From assembly GCA_963797765.1 (NCBI GenBank), contig CAWCQU010000001.1, forward strand, positions 186,001-250,000: 64,000 nt of DNA, written 5' to 3'. Of the stretch, positions 17,079-26,312 are shown piece by piece. The notes beneath the pieces were generated by a model. It saw nothing but the letters and a program-made list of their open reading frames with translations, did not search any database and was not told where the DNA came from. The translations under genes and the position numbers were made by a program. This DNA comes from JBGPTK01 sp963797765 (lineage in GTDB: Bacteria > Acidobacteriota > Terriglobia > Acidiferrales > UBA7541). Position 1 is the first letter of the stretch, and each line of letters begins with the position of its first letter.

Positions 17079-17276
17079 ATGAGAGGAAGCCTGCATATTT
17101 CGACATTTGACCCGATGCACGAAGTTCCGGAGGTGTGCAAGATTTGCGGGTCGAACCCGCCAGCCTTCCACTACGCGTGGCTCCCGAACAGCGAAGATGG
17201 CGGGTCGCAAGAAACCGAAGACTTTTGTTGCGCCGATTGCGCCGCCGAGCTTCTGAAAAAACTGGAGCGGCGGTGA
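17079..17276 (+). CDS. small zinc-ribbon protein
   Basis: This is a 65-residue protein with two CxxC knuckles, CKIC at about residues 20-23 and CCADC near 51-55, separated by about 30 residues as in small zinc ribbons. The ATG follows GAGGAAGGGG at good spacing. It lies 70 bases after the oxidoreductase pair on the same strand and could be co-transcribed. I do not recognise a family; a role in protein or nucleic-acid binding is only a guess. Confidence 0.55.
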   Translation: MRGSLHISTFDPMHEVPEVCKICGSNPPAFHYAWLPNSEDGGSQETEDFCCADCAAELLKKLERR

Positions 17277-17518
17277 AGCTGGAGAATGGGCCGAGGAGGA
17301 AGCTGCCCTGGAGGCCGATGGGTTTGATGTAACTGATTTCCGGGAGCACAGACTCGCGGCTTTCGCCGGAACCGAAAGAAACTAAATCAACGCAAGTAAC
17401 TCCGATTCAATCGGAGCCGGAAACTGGGAGGTATGACCCAAGCCCGCAAAAGCGCGGAAAGATTTCCCGCTACTCATCGACCGCGGTATCTAGTGCTGCA
17501 AATCGGAATCCGATCGTC

Positions 17519-18775
17519 TTAGTTGTGAATCGCCACTAGCATTCCCTCCAGCAGTGCCTTTGCCGCCACGCTCAGGCGGCGGACGCCTTCACGAATTTCT
17601 TCTGGTTGGGGATAGGAGAAGTTCATTCGAAAATGCCGGCCGCCCTCCCGCTGTTGGACGTCCGGAGCAAAGAAGCAGTCTCCCGGAACGAAGGCAACGT
17701 TTTGTTTCAGCGCCTCACGAAAAAGCTCATTCGCATCCATGCCATTGGGCAACGTGACCCAAAGGAACAGGCCCCCTTGGGGACGCGTCCAACTGGCTTC
17801 CGAGGGGAAATACTGATCCAGGGCTTCAAGCATCACATCGCGGCGTTCGCGATAAGCGACGCGGAGCCGCTTCACATGTTCGTCGAGGAAATTGTCCCGA
17901 GCTACTTCGTAAGCAACCATCTGGGCAAAGGTGGAAGTATGCAAATCTGAGCCTTGCTTGAGCTGCACCAGTTTGGCAATCACTTCGGGCGGGGCCACCA
18001 CCCAGCCGAGCCGCAAGCCTGGAGCCAATGTCTTGGAGAACGTACTTAAGTAAATCACGTTGCCAAACGTATAGCCGTTATCCCGTGGCACATTCTCACG
18101 GTCGAGCACGACCAATGAGGGAAGATGTTCACCTTCGTAGCGCAATTGGCCGTAAGGGTCATCCTCGACAATCGGGATGCCATATTTGTTGGCAAGCCTG
18201 ACGAGCGCACGGCGCCGTTCCTCGGACAGTGTCGTCCCACTCGGGTTTTGAAAATTCGGAAGCACGTACATAAACTTGGGGCCGGACCGGAGAGACACTT
18301 CAAGCAGATCGCTGCTCAATCCATTTTCATCGCAGGGTACACTCACGTAGTCGGCATCATAAAGATTAAACGCCTGCAGCGCTCCCAGATACGTGGGCGC
18401 CTCGACAAGAACCTGGTCGCCTGCATTGATGAGCAGTTTGCCAATCAGGTCCAAAGCCTGTTGGGATCCGGTGGTGATCAGAATATTTTCGGATTGGGCT
18501 TTGATGCCGTAGCGCGAAATGTGACGCGCGATCATCTCCCGTAGGGGCCTGTAGCCTTCTGTCTCGCCGTATTGCAGCGCCAAGGCTGCATTTTGTTCTA
18601 GAACCCTACCGCACGCCTCCTTGAATCGCTCGGTTGGGAACAGGTCACTGGCAGGCAGGCCGCCTGCGAACGAGATCACCTCCGGATTTTGAGTGAGTTT
18701 CAGGAGTTCGCGAATTGCCGAACTCTTGGTGCTTTTGATGCGAAGTGCATAACGAGACGTCCAGGCGATCGACAC
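17519..18775 (-). CDS. PLP-dependent aminotransferase (LysN/2-aminoadipate type)
   Basis: This 418-residue enzyme is a fold-type I class I/II aminotransferase of the MocR-related, stand-alone 2-aminoadipate transaminase group. The pattern includes ISFAGGLPASDLFP near residue 35, LQYGETEGYRPLREMIA, the PNFQNPSGTTLSEERR block, EDDPYGQLRYEG, and the PLP lysine in STFSKTLAPGLRLGW. There is no N-terminal GntR helix-turn-helix, so it is an enzyme and not a MocR regulator. The substrate could be 2-aminoadipate, branched-chain or aromatic amino acids. The start is ATG with no stronger alternative; it appears monocistronic. Confidence 0.88.
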   Translation of the reverse strand: MSIAWTSRYALRIKSTKSSAIRELLKLTQNPEVISFAGGLPASDLFPTERFKEACGRVLEQNAALALQYGETEGYRPLREMIARHISRYGIKAQSENILITTGSQQALDLIGKLLINAGDQVLVEAPTYLGALQAFNLYDADYVSVPCDENGLSSDLLEVSLRSGPKFMYVLPNFQNPSGTTLSEERRRALVRLANKYGIPIVEDDPYGQLRYEGEHLPSLVVLDRENVPRDNGYTFGNVIYLSTFSKTLAPGLRLGWVVAPPEVIAKLVQLKQGSDLHTSTFAQMVAYEVARDNFLDEHVKRLRVAYRERRDVMLEALDQYFPSEASWTRPQGGLFLWVTLPNGMDANELFREALKQNVAFVPGDCFFAPDVQQREGGRHFRMNFSYPQPEEIREGVRRLSVAAKALLEGMLVAIHN

Positions 18776-18937
18776 GGTATATTCTCCTCCATTGGCGAAC
18801 TCATTCCACGAGGTTCGGATTGCAAGAGCTCGTCAATAGTATTGCGAATCGGTGAAGCACTCCGCATTGGCTCAGACAGGCTGCGGAGATCTGCGTTTGC
18901 GCCATGGCGCTCCGGGAGTTGGGCCTCTCTCGCATCG

Positions 18938-19414
18938 CTAGCCGCGGATCGGCCATTTCACCGCTTGCCAGAACCAGAAAACCATCAGCAGGTCATAGGC
19001 AGCTACGATCCCGAAGCTCACCAAAAACGTGCTCAGTCCCTTTCCTGCCCCCGCAAACTCGCGCTTCCAGCGGAATGCACAGAAAGCAACCATGGCGACG
19101 GAGAGAAGACAAATGACGAAACCGAGAAAGCTGGCGGTATAATCGGGCGCTTGGGCGTGAGTCAACCGCGCAAATTGCCGGGCGAACTCCCCAAATCCTC
19201 CACTGACGAATGAGAGAAGAAGCCAACCCGTCGGCGCAACAATTCCCAGCATGTAAGCCCAACGATCTTCAAAATAGAACAGCATCAGGAGAATCACCAG
19301 ATAGATCAGCGATTCGTAGAAGTGGATCAAGAAGAACTGAGAGTCAAAGTGGCTCAGAAGCAGGAAACACACCACCAGAGCCAGCGCTAATGTCGCGATT
19401 CCTTTGTGTATCAT
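18938..19414 (-). CDS. four-helix membrane protein, unknown
   Basis: This 158-residue hydrophobic protein has four clear transmembrane segments (residues about 7-25, 32-70 in two closely spaced helices, 93-115 and 130-150), separated by a polar loop with a basic patch (FRWKREFAGAGKG). GGAAAGGAG lies seven bases before the ATG. I do not recognise a family. It stands alone between the aminotransferase and the stress-protein pair. Confidence 0.65.
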   Translation of the reverse strand: MIHKGIATLALALVVCFLLLSHFDSQFFLIHFYESLIYLVILLMLFYFEDRWAYMLGIVAPTGWLLLSFVSGGFGEFARQFARLTHAQAPDYTASFLGFVICLLSVAMVAFCAFRWKREFAGAGKGLSTFLVSFGIVAAYDLLMVFWFWQAVKWPIRG

Positions 19415-19511
19415 GGCAACTCCTTTCCTTTACATCTAACCTGCTTAGAAAAGTCTGATCCGAGAACTTAGGGCGGCCGATTGCCACAAGAATTTGCATG
19501 ACGTGTCCTCT

Positions 19512-19784
19512 TTAGCCCTGCGCGGATTGCAAGTCTGTGAGCTTCGTCATATATCCTGGTGACGCGGACACAGGAAATTCTCTCACAGTCCCTTTGTAGT
19601 GCCCGCCGAAGAGAGACGGGATTAGCGCGGACACCGCTTCGTCTCCGCAGTAGAAATCCACCTGATGAAAAGATCCTTCGGCGTCCTGCGAACAGGGGAA
19701 ATGCCGGCCATTGAGTTTCACATCCTCGGCGCTCTCCGCCAAAGCTTGGCGCCAGACGCCGAGAGGCGTATCGGCTAAGCTCAT
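19512..19784 (-). CDS. small protein of unknown function beside a universal stress protein
   Basis: This 90-residue protein was chosen to start at the ATG at 19784 because GGAGGGTGAG abuts it; the longer frame to 19859 overlaps the upstream gene and has no ribosome site. It has no signal peptide or membrane segment and one cysteine in each half (FPCSQD, FYCGDE). It lies 35 bases after the universal stress protein and is very likely in its operon. No family recognised. Confidence 0.5.
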   Translation of the reverse strand: MSLADTPLGVWRQALAESAEDVKLNGRHFPCSQDAEGSFHQVDFYCGDEAVSALIPSLFGGHYKGTVREFPVSASPGYMTKLTDLQSAQG

Positions 19785-19819
19785 CTCACCCTCCGCTCTC
19801 CCCCCGAGCGTACTTCGCG

Positions 19820-20257
19820 TCACTTCTTGACTGGAGTACGCACGATTTCCACGGAGCACCGGGCATCGCGAGCCACGAACTCTGCCACGCTACCGAGCAA
19901 CAATCGCGGAATGCCGCTGCGTCCTCGTGAACCAATCACAATCAAGTCGGCATTCCACTCTGCGGCCGAGTCGATGATCTTCATTCTGACGTCACCTATT
20001 TCGACCGCGGTGTCCACCTTAAACCCCGCTGTGCGCAGAGTCTTGGCAGCACGCTCTACCAACTCTCGTCCTTGCTTTCTCTGATCTTCCAACTCAGGCG
20101 CGTACTTGGCAGACATCTGCGGCGGAGCCGAGATGGCGATGGGCTGCACCACATGCAGGAGACGAATTTCCGCATTCTCAGGTCGAAATTGGGCCACGAC
20201 CGCCTGCAGAGTTTCTTCGGAGAACTTCGAATCATCCACCCCAACCAGTATCCTCAT
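19820..20257 (-). CDS. universal stress protein (UspA family)
   Basis: This is a 145-residue single-domain Usp. It begins MRILVGVDDSKFSEE, the usual first strand and phosphate-binding turn. It has the ATP-binding motif G-x2-G-x9-G-S in GSRGRSGIPRLLLGSVAEFV at about residues 108-127 and ends in a strand CSVEIVR. Members with this motif bind ATP and help survival under stress. The length and the start at the conserved first strand agree. It heads a two-gene unit with the 90-residue protein downstream. Confidence 0.9.
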   Translation of the reverse strand: MRILVGVDDSKFSEETLQAVVAQFRPENAEIRLLHVVQPIAISAPPQMSAKYAPELEDQRKQGRELVERAAKTLRTAGFKVDTAVEIGDVRMKIIDSAAEWNADLIVIGSRGRSGIPRLLLGSVAEFVARDARCSVEIVRTPVKK

Positions 20258-20531
20258 GAACTTCCTCCACCGTTAAGCGAAGGGCGGAAGCCGCCGACCC
20301 CACCCTTCCTCGGTTTTATTGTAGTTGGGGTGCGCCGCCAAACGATGTGATTAACATCACCGGGCGATGTGCGACGCATCACAACGCTATAAGATCTTCC
20401 GCGCGCTATCAGCGTCTGCGTCTTGATTCACTAGATTTATGTCCGGAGTATCCGTATCCGGAATTCACTCGTATGGGATATAGGGCGAAGGGTTACGCAG
20501 GCAGGCGAGCTGCTGGCGCGCTTGAAGACGT

Positions 20532-21344
20532 TCAAACGTATTGTTCCGCCAGCATCTCGGCGGCGCTTTCGTCCAACTGTTCAGCGCGCCGCACATCTTC
20601 GAAGCGAGCCAACAAGTCATCGGGCCGCAGCCGGCGTTTTTCGGCGCCTTGAAAATCGTGGATCACCTGGCCGCGGTGCATCATGATCAGGCGGTCTCCC
20701 AGGCTTGCTGCCTGGTGCATCGAGTGCGTCACCATCAAGGTGGTAAGCTTGTCGCGCGCAATCACTTGTTCGGTCAACGCGATCACCAGGTCTGCACTTT
20801 TGGGATCAAGCGCCGCGGTGTGCTCGTCCAATAGAAGCAACTCAGGACGCAGCCACGTGGCCATCAGGAGCGTGATCGCCTGCCGCTGCCCTCCGGAAAG
20901 GCTTCCAATTGCGTTTTCCAGCCGGTCTTCCAGCCCCATATTCAACCGGCTCACCTCTTCCCGCATTTTCGCCACCAGCGATTCTTTCAATCCCCAGCCG
21001 AGTCCCCGCCGGCGGCCGCGGCGTGCCGCAAGGCTCAGATTTTCTTCAATGGTTAGGCTGGGGGATGTGCCGCTGAACGGGTTCTGAAACACGCGTCCGA
21101 TCAGCGAAGCGCGGGCGTGCTCGGGCCACCGCGTCACATCATGCCCCGCCAGCCGGATTTTCCCGTCGTCCACGGAAATCGTTCCGGCTACTGCGTTCAG
21201 CAGAGTCGATTTTCCGGAGCCGTTTGTGCCGATAATAATCGTCCAGGAACCGCCCGCCAGATTCAGGCTCACGCCGCGCAGCGAACGCACTTCATTCGGC
21301 GTCCCCGGATGAAATGTCCTCGAGACATTCTGAATCTCAAGCAT
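20532..21344 (-). CDS. ABC transporter ATP-binding protein (COG1101 type)
   Basis: This 270-residue protein is the ATPase of an importer. It has Walker A (GTNGSGKST) near residue 38, the signature LSGGQRQA near 143, Walker B with DEHTAALDP, and the switch histidine in VTHSMHQA. The DEHTAALDP form is typical of the COG1101 ATPases that pair with COG4120 permeases and COG2984 binding proteins; a streptococcal system of this type (TrpXYZ) takes up tryptophan. Its ATG lies within the 3' end of the permease gene, an 8-base overlap, so the two are coupled. It is the last gene of a four-gene minus-strand operon. Confidence 0.9.
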   Translation of the reverse strand: MLEIQNVSRTFHPGTPNEVRSLRGVSLNLAGGSWTIIIGTNGSGKSTLLNAVAGTISVDDGKIRLAGHDVTRWPEHARASLIGRVFQNPFSGTSPSLTIEENLSLAARRGRRRGLGWGLKESLVAKMREEVSRLNMGLEDRLENAIGSLSGGQRQAITLLMATWLRPELLLLDEHTAALDPKSADLVIALTEQVIARDKLTTLMVTHSMHQAASLGDRLIMMHRGQVIHDFQGAEKRRLRPDDLLARFEDVRRAEQLDESAAEMLAEQYV

Positions 21345-22266
21345 TGGCGCTCCGCAGCCGCTTTTTCCGCAGGAATTGCGGAACGATCAGCGCACAGAAA
21401 ACGAACGCTGCCGTGATCAGCTTCAAGTCGTTGGGACTGAGTCCCCATCGCAGCGCCACGGCCACCAGCAGCCGGAATAGCACGGAGCCCATCACCGCGC
21501 CCACAATCGTCAAACCCACTTGGTTCGTCCCCACCAGCGCTTCGCCGATAATCACGCTGGCTAATCCCCACACCACCATGCCGATTCCCATGCCCACATC
21601 CGCAAATCCCTGGTATTGCGCGAGCAACGCTCCGGCGAGCGCCACCAGGCCATTCGAGATCGCGACGCCGAATATGATCATGTTGGCATCGTTGACGCCG
21701 AGCGCCCGGATCATCTGGACGTTGTCGCCCGTGGCGCGCATGGCCATGCCCAGGTTGGTGCGCAGGAATAAGTAAAGCAGCAGTCCAGTGAGCGCGACAG
21801 CCAATGCCACTGCCACAAGCACGGATGCGTCGCGCACACTCACTTCCCACCCTGCGAGGTGAAAAATCGAAGCTCCCCGCATCAGCCTCATTCCGATCCG
21901 CTCCGATTGCGTCACAAGTGTCGTCACCGAAAGCAGCGGAACATTTGCCCTTCCCATGATGTGGAGGTTGATGGAATAGAGCGCCGTCATCACCAGAATT
22001 CCCGAGAGCAGCGGATTGATCTTGAACCGCGTGTAGAGCGTGCCGGTGCAAGCTCCCGCCAGCATCCCCGCGACGAAGCCGGCCAGCGATGCCAGCAACG
22101 GGCTTGTACCATGCACCATCAGCGTTGCGGCCACGGCTGCGCCCAGCGTCACCGAGCCATCGACGGTGATATCCGGAAACGCGAAAATCCGGAAACTAAT
22201 AAACACGCCCAGGGCCAGCAAGGAAAGGATGCAGCCGATCGTGAATGTGCCGATCAGAAGGTTCAT
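21337..22266 (-). CDS. ABC transporter permease (COG4120 type)
   Basis: This 309-residue membrane protein has eight or nine hydrophobic helices and resembles branched-chain amino acid and COG4120 permeases (FAFPDITVDGSVTLGAAVAA near the start, LAGFVAGMLAGACTGTLYTRFKINPLLSGILVMTALYSIN). It forms the membrane channel of the importer. It lies 19 bases downstream of the STAS gene and overlaps the ATPase gene. The C-terminus ends in a basic cytoplasmic tail. Confidence 0.88.
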   Translation of the reverse strand: MNLLIGTFTIGCILSLLALGVFISFRIFAFPDITVDGSVTLGAAVAATLMVHGTSPLLASLAGFVAGMLAGACTGTLYTRFKINPLLSGILVMTALYSINLHIMGRANVPLLSVTTLVTQSERIGMRLMRGASIFHLAGWEVSVRDASVLVAVALAVALTGLLLYLFLRTNLGMAMRATGDNVQMIRALGVNDANMIIFGVAISNGLVALAGALLAQYQGFADVGMGIGMVVWGLASVIIGEALVGTNQVGLTIVGAVMGSVLFRLLVAVALRWGLSPNDLKLITAAFVFCALIVPQFLRKKRLRSANA

Positions 22267-22285
22267 TTCGCTACCTGTGCAATCT

Positions 22286-23521
22286 TCATCGGATCTCGCT
22301 TAACGCGCTGATCCAGCACGCGCCCCGCACAAATTCACTCTGCCGCGGCCCCGCCGATTCGCGACGGTCGGTCAGCAGGTGCAGCACGCCTTGCAATGTC
22401 TCCGTCTCGAACAAGGTGTTCACCGTGGTTTTTAGGTCGATGCCTTCCTTCTTCAGTGGACGATAGGAAAATGCCGCGGCATGGAAATGCCCCACCGGCC
22501 ATGCTTCCGCTCCGAGCGGCCGAAGCAGCGGAGCGAGCGATGCGCATTCCGATCCAGCGGCGACTCCTGAAATCAGCGCCAGCGATCGTGAATAAAGCCG
22601 TTCCGTCGAAAACGAAAGCCAGGAGCGCACTTCGGGATATTTAAATGGCGCGTCATTCGCTCCAGTGGCTGCCGCAGGAGAGCGTCGAAGCGCGGCTCCC
22701 ACCAATCCAGCCGATTCCACCACCATCACCATTCCAATCACGGACGCGCCCGAAATCTCCAATGCGGTGCGCACCAGCGCTGAAAGCGAAATAGGGTTCT
22801 CGGCGCTGGACGATTCGAATCGCGCCAGGTGCGTGAATCCACCCCGGCATTGCACGCCGTAAAGCATGTTCAATTCCGGCACCAATTGGCCGCTCGAAAC
22901 CATGAAATCCGGCACATTCGTTCCGTCGGTCGGCAGGTAAGCCGCTGAGCCTCCCACCGCCAGGAACTCACCAAAGCGCGCTTGGGAATCCTCGAAGCCG
23001 TCGCCAAAAGCTCCCAGGCCGAAACCAAATGTGGACGGCGGAAACGCGACCGTGTGGCAATCTTTGTCGCTGAAACGGCAGCCTTTCAGCAATTCAGGAT
23101 TGCCGATTCGCTGGAGCGCCAACGCCTTTTCCGTAACGCACTCCGTCACTTCGAACGACGCGGCCGAAGTTGAAAACCGGCGCACTTCCGGCTGCTCCAC
23201 CGGGGGAGTGGCCGGACTGCCGTCGGAAAGCAAAATCTTCGAAAGCCCGCACAGTTCGAGCACTTGCTTCACGCGATCCGAAGGGCTGGTGATTACGAAT
23301 CGTCCGCCGATGCCTTTCAATTGTTTATGAAACTTCACCAGCAATCCAACGCCGGCGGAGCTTAGAAAGGTAATCTCCGATAAATTCAGACGAATCACAT
23401 GCGCGCCTCCCCGGATTACCTGCTCCAGGTTGCGCTGCAAGTGCTCGGTCCAATAGTTGTCCAGGCGCCCCCGCGCCTTCACTTCGAGTGCATCGCCGAG
23501 TTGTTGGGTAACGATGTCCAT
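22286..23521 (-). CDS. STAS-domain protein embedded in the ABC operon
   Basis: This 411-residue protein has a STAS (anti-sigma-factor-antagonist-like) domain at residues 1-100: VKARGRLDNYWTEHLQ, VIRLNLSEITFLSSAGVGLLVKFHKQL and GRFVITSPSDRVKQVLELCGL are in order, and the phospho-acceptor position is the serine in FLSSAG. The remaining 300 residues form a globular region I cannot assign, with alternating strands and helices, no membrane segment and a possible sensor role. It lies tightly between the binding-protein gene (10 bases) and the permease gene (19 bases), so it is probably part of the transport unit as a regulator. A free-standing STAS protein inside this importer operon is unusual. 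Confidence 0.75.
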   Translation of the reverse strand: MDIVTQQLGDALEVKARGRLDNYWTEHLQRNLEQVIRGGAHVIRLNLSEITFLSSAGVGLLVKFHKQLKGIGGRFVITSPSDRVKQVLELCGLSKILLSDGSPATPPVEQPEVRRFSTSAASFEVTECVTEKALALQRIGNPELLKGCRFSDKDCHTVAFPPSTFGFGLGAFGDGFEDSQARFGEFLAVGGSAAYLPTDGTNVPDFMVSSGQLVPELNMLYGVQCRGGFTHLARFESSSAENPISLSALVRTALEISGASVIGMVMVVESAGLVGAALRRSPAAATGANDAPFKYPEVRSWLSFSTERLYSRSLALISGVAAGSECASLAPLLRPLGAEAWPVGHFHAAAFSYRPLKKEGIDLKTTVNTLFETETLQGVLHLLTDRRESAGPRQSEFVRGACWISALSEIR

Positions 23522-23531
23522 GGATGGGCTG

Positions 23532-24569
23532 CTAGGGGCGAACGTGCTGAGACAATTCCGGCGGAATCACTACGCCAAATTTCTCCGCCTCGCCGCGGCT
23601 GATTTCCATTTCCTCGGCGGCGAGTTCCTCGAGTGGCAGATTTTGTGGATTCGCGCCCAGCAGCACCCGGCCGGCCAATTTTCCAGCAGCCACGGATGCT
23701 GGGTACAATCCCACTCCCAGGCAGGCCAATCCGCCGCGAGGCAGGGAAGAGCACTCGTCGGTGATCAAAGGCAACGCCGCATCACGCGCGCCTTTCACCG
23801 AGGCTTCATATCCCTGAATGGCGGTGTTGTCCGCGGGTACCCAGATCACCTGGATGTCCCGTCCGGCCAGAATCTGCACCGCTTGCAGCACTTCGTTGGA
23901 ACTTGCGATGGCGATTTGCTCGAGCCTGATGCCGCGGCTGCGAAACACCTCGACGGCTACCGCCTGTTCCTTCACCGAATTCGCTTCCGCTGGGTTATAC
24001 ATGGTTCCCACCGCGCGCAATCCCGGTATCAGCTTCTGCATCAAATCCAGCGTGTGGCTCACCGGAGGAAAACTGCCCACACCGGTCAGAAATGGCAAAT
24101 GGTCCGTGTGGCTCTTTCCCGCTCCGGCCACAATGGGATCGGTGACGCAGGTAAAAACCACGGGCTTGTGTTTTACCTTGCTGCACGCCCCGGCCAGGCA
24201 CGGAGTAGTGATCGTCAAAATGATGTCGACATCGGAGCTATCGTAATTCTGCAAAATCGCGGGAATATTGATCATTTCGCCTTGCGCATCCACGCGGCGA
24301 ACTTCCAAATTTTTTCCTTCGTCGAATCCGCTGGCTTTCAAGCCATCGATCAGCCCCTGCACGCACAAATCAGTGCCTACGTCCCGCGCAAAATAGACGA
24401 TCGCGGTCTTGAGGATCCTGCTGGATGCCGAGGACAAACCAAGGGCGTTTGCGGAAGCTGCTAATCCGCTTTTCCGATGGCCTAAATCCGAAAGCAGAAG
24501 GATCGTCGAGAACAGCGCGATCAGACCCAGCCCCATGGCCAACTTTTTGAACGCAGCCCACACGGCCAT
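23532..24569 (-). CDS. ABC transporter substrate-binding protein (COG2984/TrpX type)
   Basis: This is a two-lobed periplasmic binding protein of the COG2984 type (Peripla_BP-like, as in TrpX). It shows AIVYFARDVGTDLCVQGLIDGL, NYDSSDVDIILTITTP, VFTCVTDPIVAGAG and GTMYNPAEANSVKEQ. The N-terminus is a signal/anchor (AMGLGLIALFSTILLLSDL). The open frame extends to 24824, but I place the start at the ATG at 24569, just before the signal; a GTG seven residues earlier is equally possible. The extension would run into the start of the divergent decarboxylase gene. It heads the operon with STAS, permease and ATPase; the ligand is unknown but may be an aromatic amino acid, given the neighbour. Confidence 0.82.
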   Translation of the reverse strand: MAVWAAFKKLAMGLGLIALFSTILLLSDLGHRKSGLAASANALGLSSASSRILKTAIVYFARDVGTDLCVQGLIDGLKASGFDEGKNLEVRRVDAQGEMINIPAILQNYDSSDVDIILTITTPCLAGACSKVKHKPVVFTCVTDPIVAGAGKSHTDHLPFLTGVGSFPPVSHTLDLMQKLIPGLRAVGTMYNPAEANSVKEQAVAVEVFRSRGIRLEQIAIASSNEVLQAVQILAGRDIQVIWVPADNTAIQGYEASVKGARDAALPLITDECSSLPRGGLACLGVGLYPASVAAGKLAGRVLLGANPQNLPLEELAAEEMEISRGEAEKFGVVIPPELSQHVRP

Positions 24570-24825
24570 CTCCTCGAAAAAGCGCACAACGCCTGCAGGG
24601 ATTCTTTGGCGAGGCGCTATTATACATACCTCAAGCGAAAGAGCCAGTTCTTGCAGACCGCTCCGGGAAGACCCATGCCGCGTAGTTCTTGACCTGGAGT
24701 TTCCACTGAGAATCCTTATTCTCTTAATTGCGTATGTTTGCGCGGCCGGGCGCTCTCGATTGAAGTGAACAAATGCCGGCCCGCAGCGCGACTGGGAATC
24801 TGACTGTGATGTAGAATCGCCCACG

Positions 24826-26241
24826 ATGAATCCAATTGAGATTTCACCGGAACGGTTCCGTCGACTCTCCGAACGCGTTGTAGAAATAGCCGCCGCGTAC
24901 CTGGAAGAAATGGACGCTCGTGCGATCCCTCCTCAAGCATCGGGCCTCGAAATGCAGCGAGTCTTTCATACCGAATTGCCCGAAACAGGATTAGCAGAAG
25001 AAGCCATCGATGGCTTGATTGACGTGGTCCGGCACTCGCGAGCGCAGAACGGCCGTTTTTTTGGCTACGTTCTCGGATCTGGAGATCCAGTGGCGGCAGC
25101 CGCCGACCTGCTGTGCAGCGTGTTGAATCAAAATGTCACGGCTTGGCGATCTGCGCCGGCGGGCGTCACCATCGAGCGGACCGTAGTGGACTGGCTGGCG
25201 CAATCCATCGCTTGTCCAAATTTCCACGGAGTTCTGACCGGCGGAGGATCGGTCGCGAACTTGATGGGCCTGGCGATGGCGAGAGAAACAAAGACTCCAG
25301 CGAATGAAGGTGGTCTTCGTGCCGGCGGCGCGATCGCAATCTACGCCTCCGCGGAGGTTCATATGTCGATCCCGAAAGCCGTCGCTCTGCTCGGGATCGG
25401 CCGGGAAAATCTGCGGCTGATTCCAGTGGATGATTCCTTCCGTATGATTGCGGAAAAACTCGCGGAGGCCATGCAGCGCGACAAGCAAAGCGGCATCACG
25501 CCGGTGGCCGTGGTCGCGACTGCAGGCACCGTCAATACCGGCGCGATCGATCCACTTCCCCAAATCGCGGAAATCGCCGCCCAATATAAAGCGTGGTTCC
25601 ACGTCGATGGAGCTTACGGCGCCCTGGGAGCCATCGCCGTGCGCGATCAGTTCCAGGGCTTGGAACTGGCCGATTCGATTTCTCTCGATCCCCACAAATG
25701 GCTCTACCAACCGATTGACTGCGGCTGTCTCTTATACCGCTCCACCGCCGCTGCGGAGCGCGCATTCTCCCAGAGCGGCGATTACGCCCGCTCGCTCACC
25801 GACGATCCCATCGAAGGCTACGCATTCTTCGAAGAGTCGATCGAGCTCTCCCGCAGATTCCGCGCGCTGAAATTGTGGTTTTCATTGCGGTATCACGGAA
25901 TCGCTTCGTTGCGGAAGTCCATCGAGAAAGATCTGTCGCACGCCCGGCAACTGGGCAACTTGATTGCGCAGGAACCGAAATTGCAGCTGGTTGCCCCCAT
26001 CGAATTGAGCGCCGTTTGTTTTCGATACATAGGCAATGGGGGTTTGTCTGAGGAACAACTCAATCAATTGAACTTCGACATCTTGCGGCGAATCAGAGCG
26101 CGCGGGCACGTGTATCTATCCAATGCGACGCTCCACTCGAAATTCTGTCTGCGCGCCTGCATCGTGAATCACCGCACCACCGATTCAGACATCGCGAGCG
26201 TACCGGCCGAAGTCTTGCAAGCCGCACAAGAAGTCATTTGA
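24826..26241 (+). CDS. group II PLP amino-acid decarboxylase (aromatic amino acid decarboxylase-like)
   Basis: This 471-residue enzyme belongs to the pyridoxal-dependent decarboxylase family that includes DOPA, tyrosine and tryptophan decarboxylases. It has GGSVANLMGLAMARE for the cofactor phosphate, VVATAGTVNTGAIDPL, HVDGAYGAL with the aspartate that pairs with the pyridine nitrogen, and the Schiff-base lysine in SLDPHKWLYQPID. Its length fits the family. It is divergent from an importer whose described homologues carry tryptophan, so uptake and decarboxylation of an aromatic amino acid to an amine may be linked. That link is inference from context. Confidence 0.87.
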   Translation: MNPIEISPERFRRLSERVVEIAAAYLEEMDARAIPPQASGLEMQRVFHTELPETGLAEEAIDGLIDVVRHSRAQNGRFFGYVLGSGDPVAAAADLLCSVLNQNVTAWRSAPAGVTIERTVVDWLAQSIACPNFHGVLTGGGSVANLMGLAMARETKTPANEGGLRAGGAIAIYASAEVHMSIPKAVALLGIGRENLRLIPVDDSFRMIAEKLAEAMQRDKQSGITPVAVVATAGTVNTGAIDPLPQIAEIAAQYKAWFHVDGAYGALGAIAVRDQFQGLELADSISLDPHKWLYQPIDCGCLLYRSTAAAERAFSQSGDYARSLTDDPIEGYAFFEESIELSRRFRALKLWFSLRYHGIASLRKSIEKDLSHARQLGNLIAQEPKLQLVAPIELSAVCFRYIGNGGLSEEQLNQLNFDILRRIRARGHVYLSNATLHSKFCLRACIVNHRTTDSDIASVPAEVLQAAQEVI

Positions 26242-26312
26242 AATAATTTGAACGCTCAACCTGCCGGAAGGGCTCTCTGGAAGAAAAACGTTTTGCTTGG
26301 CGCATGCCAAAC

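Noticed and set aside
23457..24464. Plus-strand 335-codon frame
   Set aside because: It is antisense to the binding-protein gene, which has clear family motifs; the antisense frame is only a shadow of GC-rich codon use.
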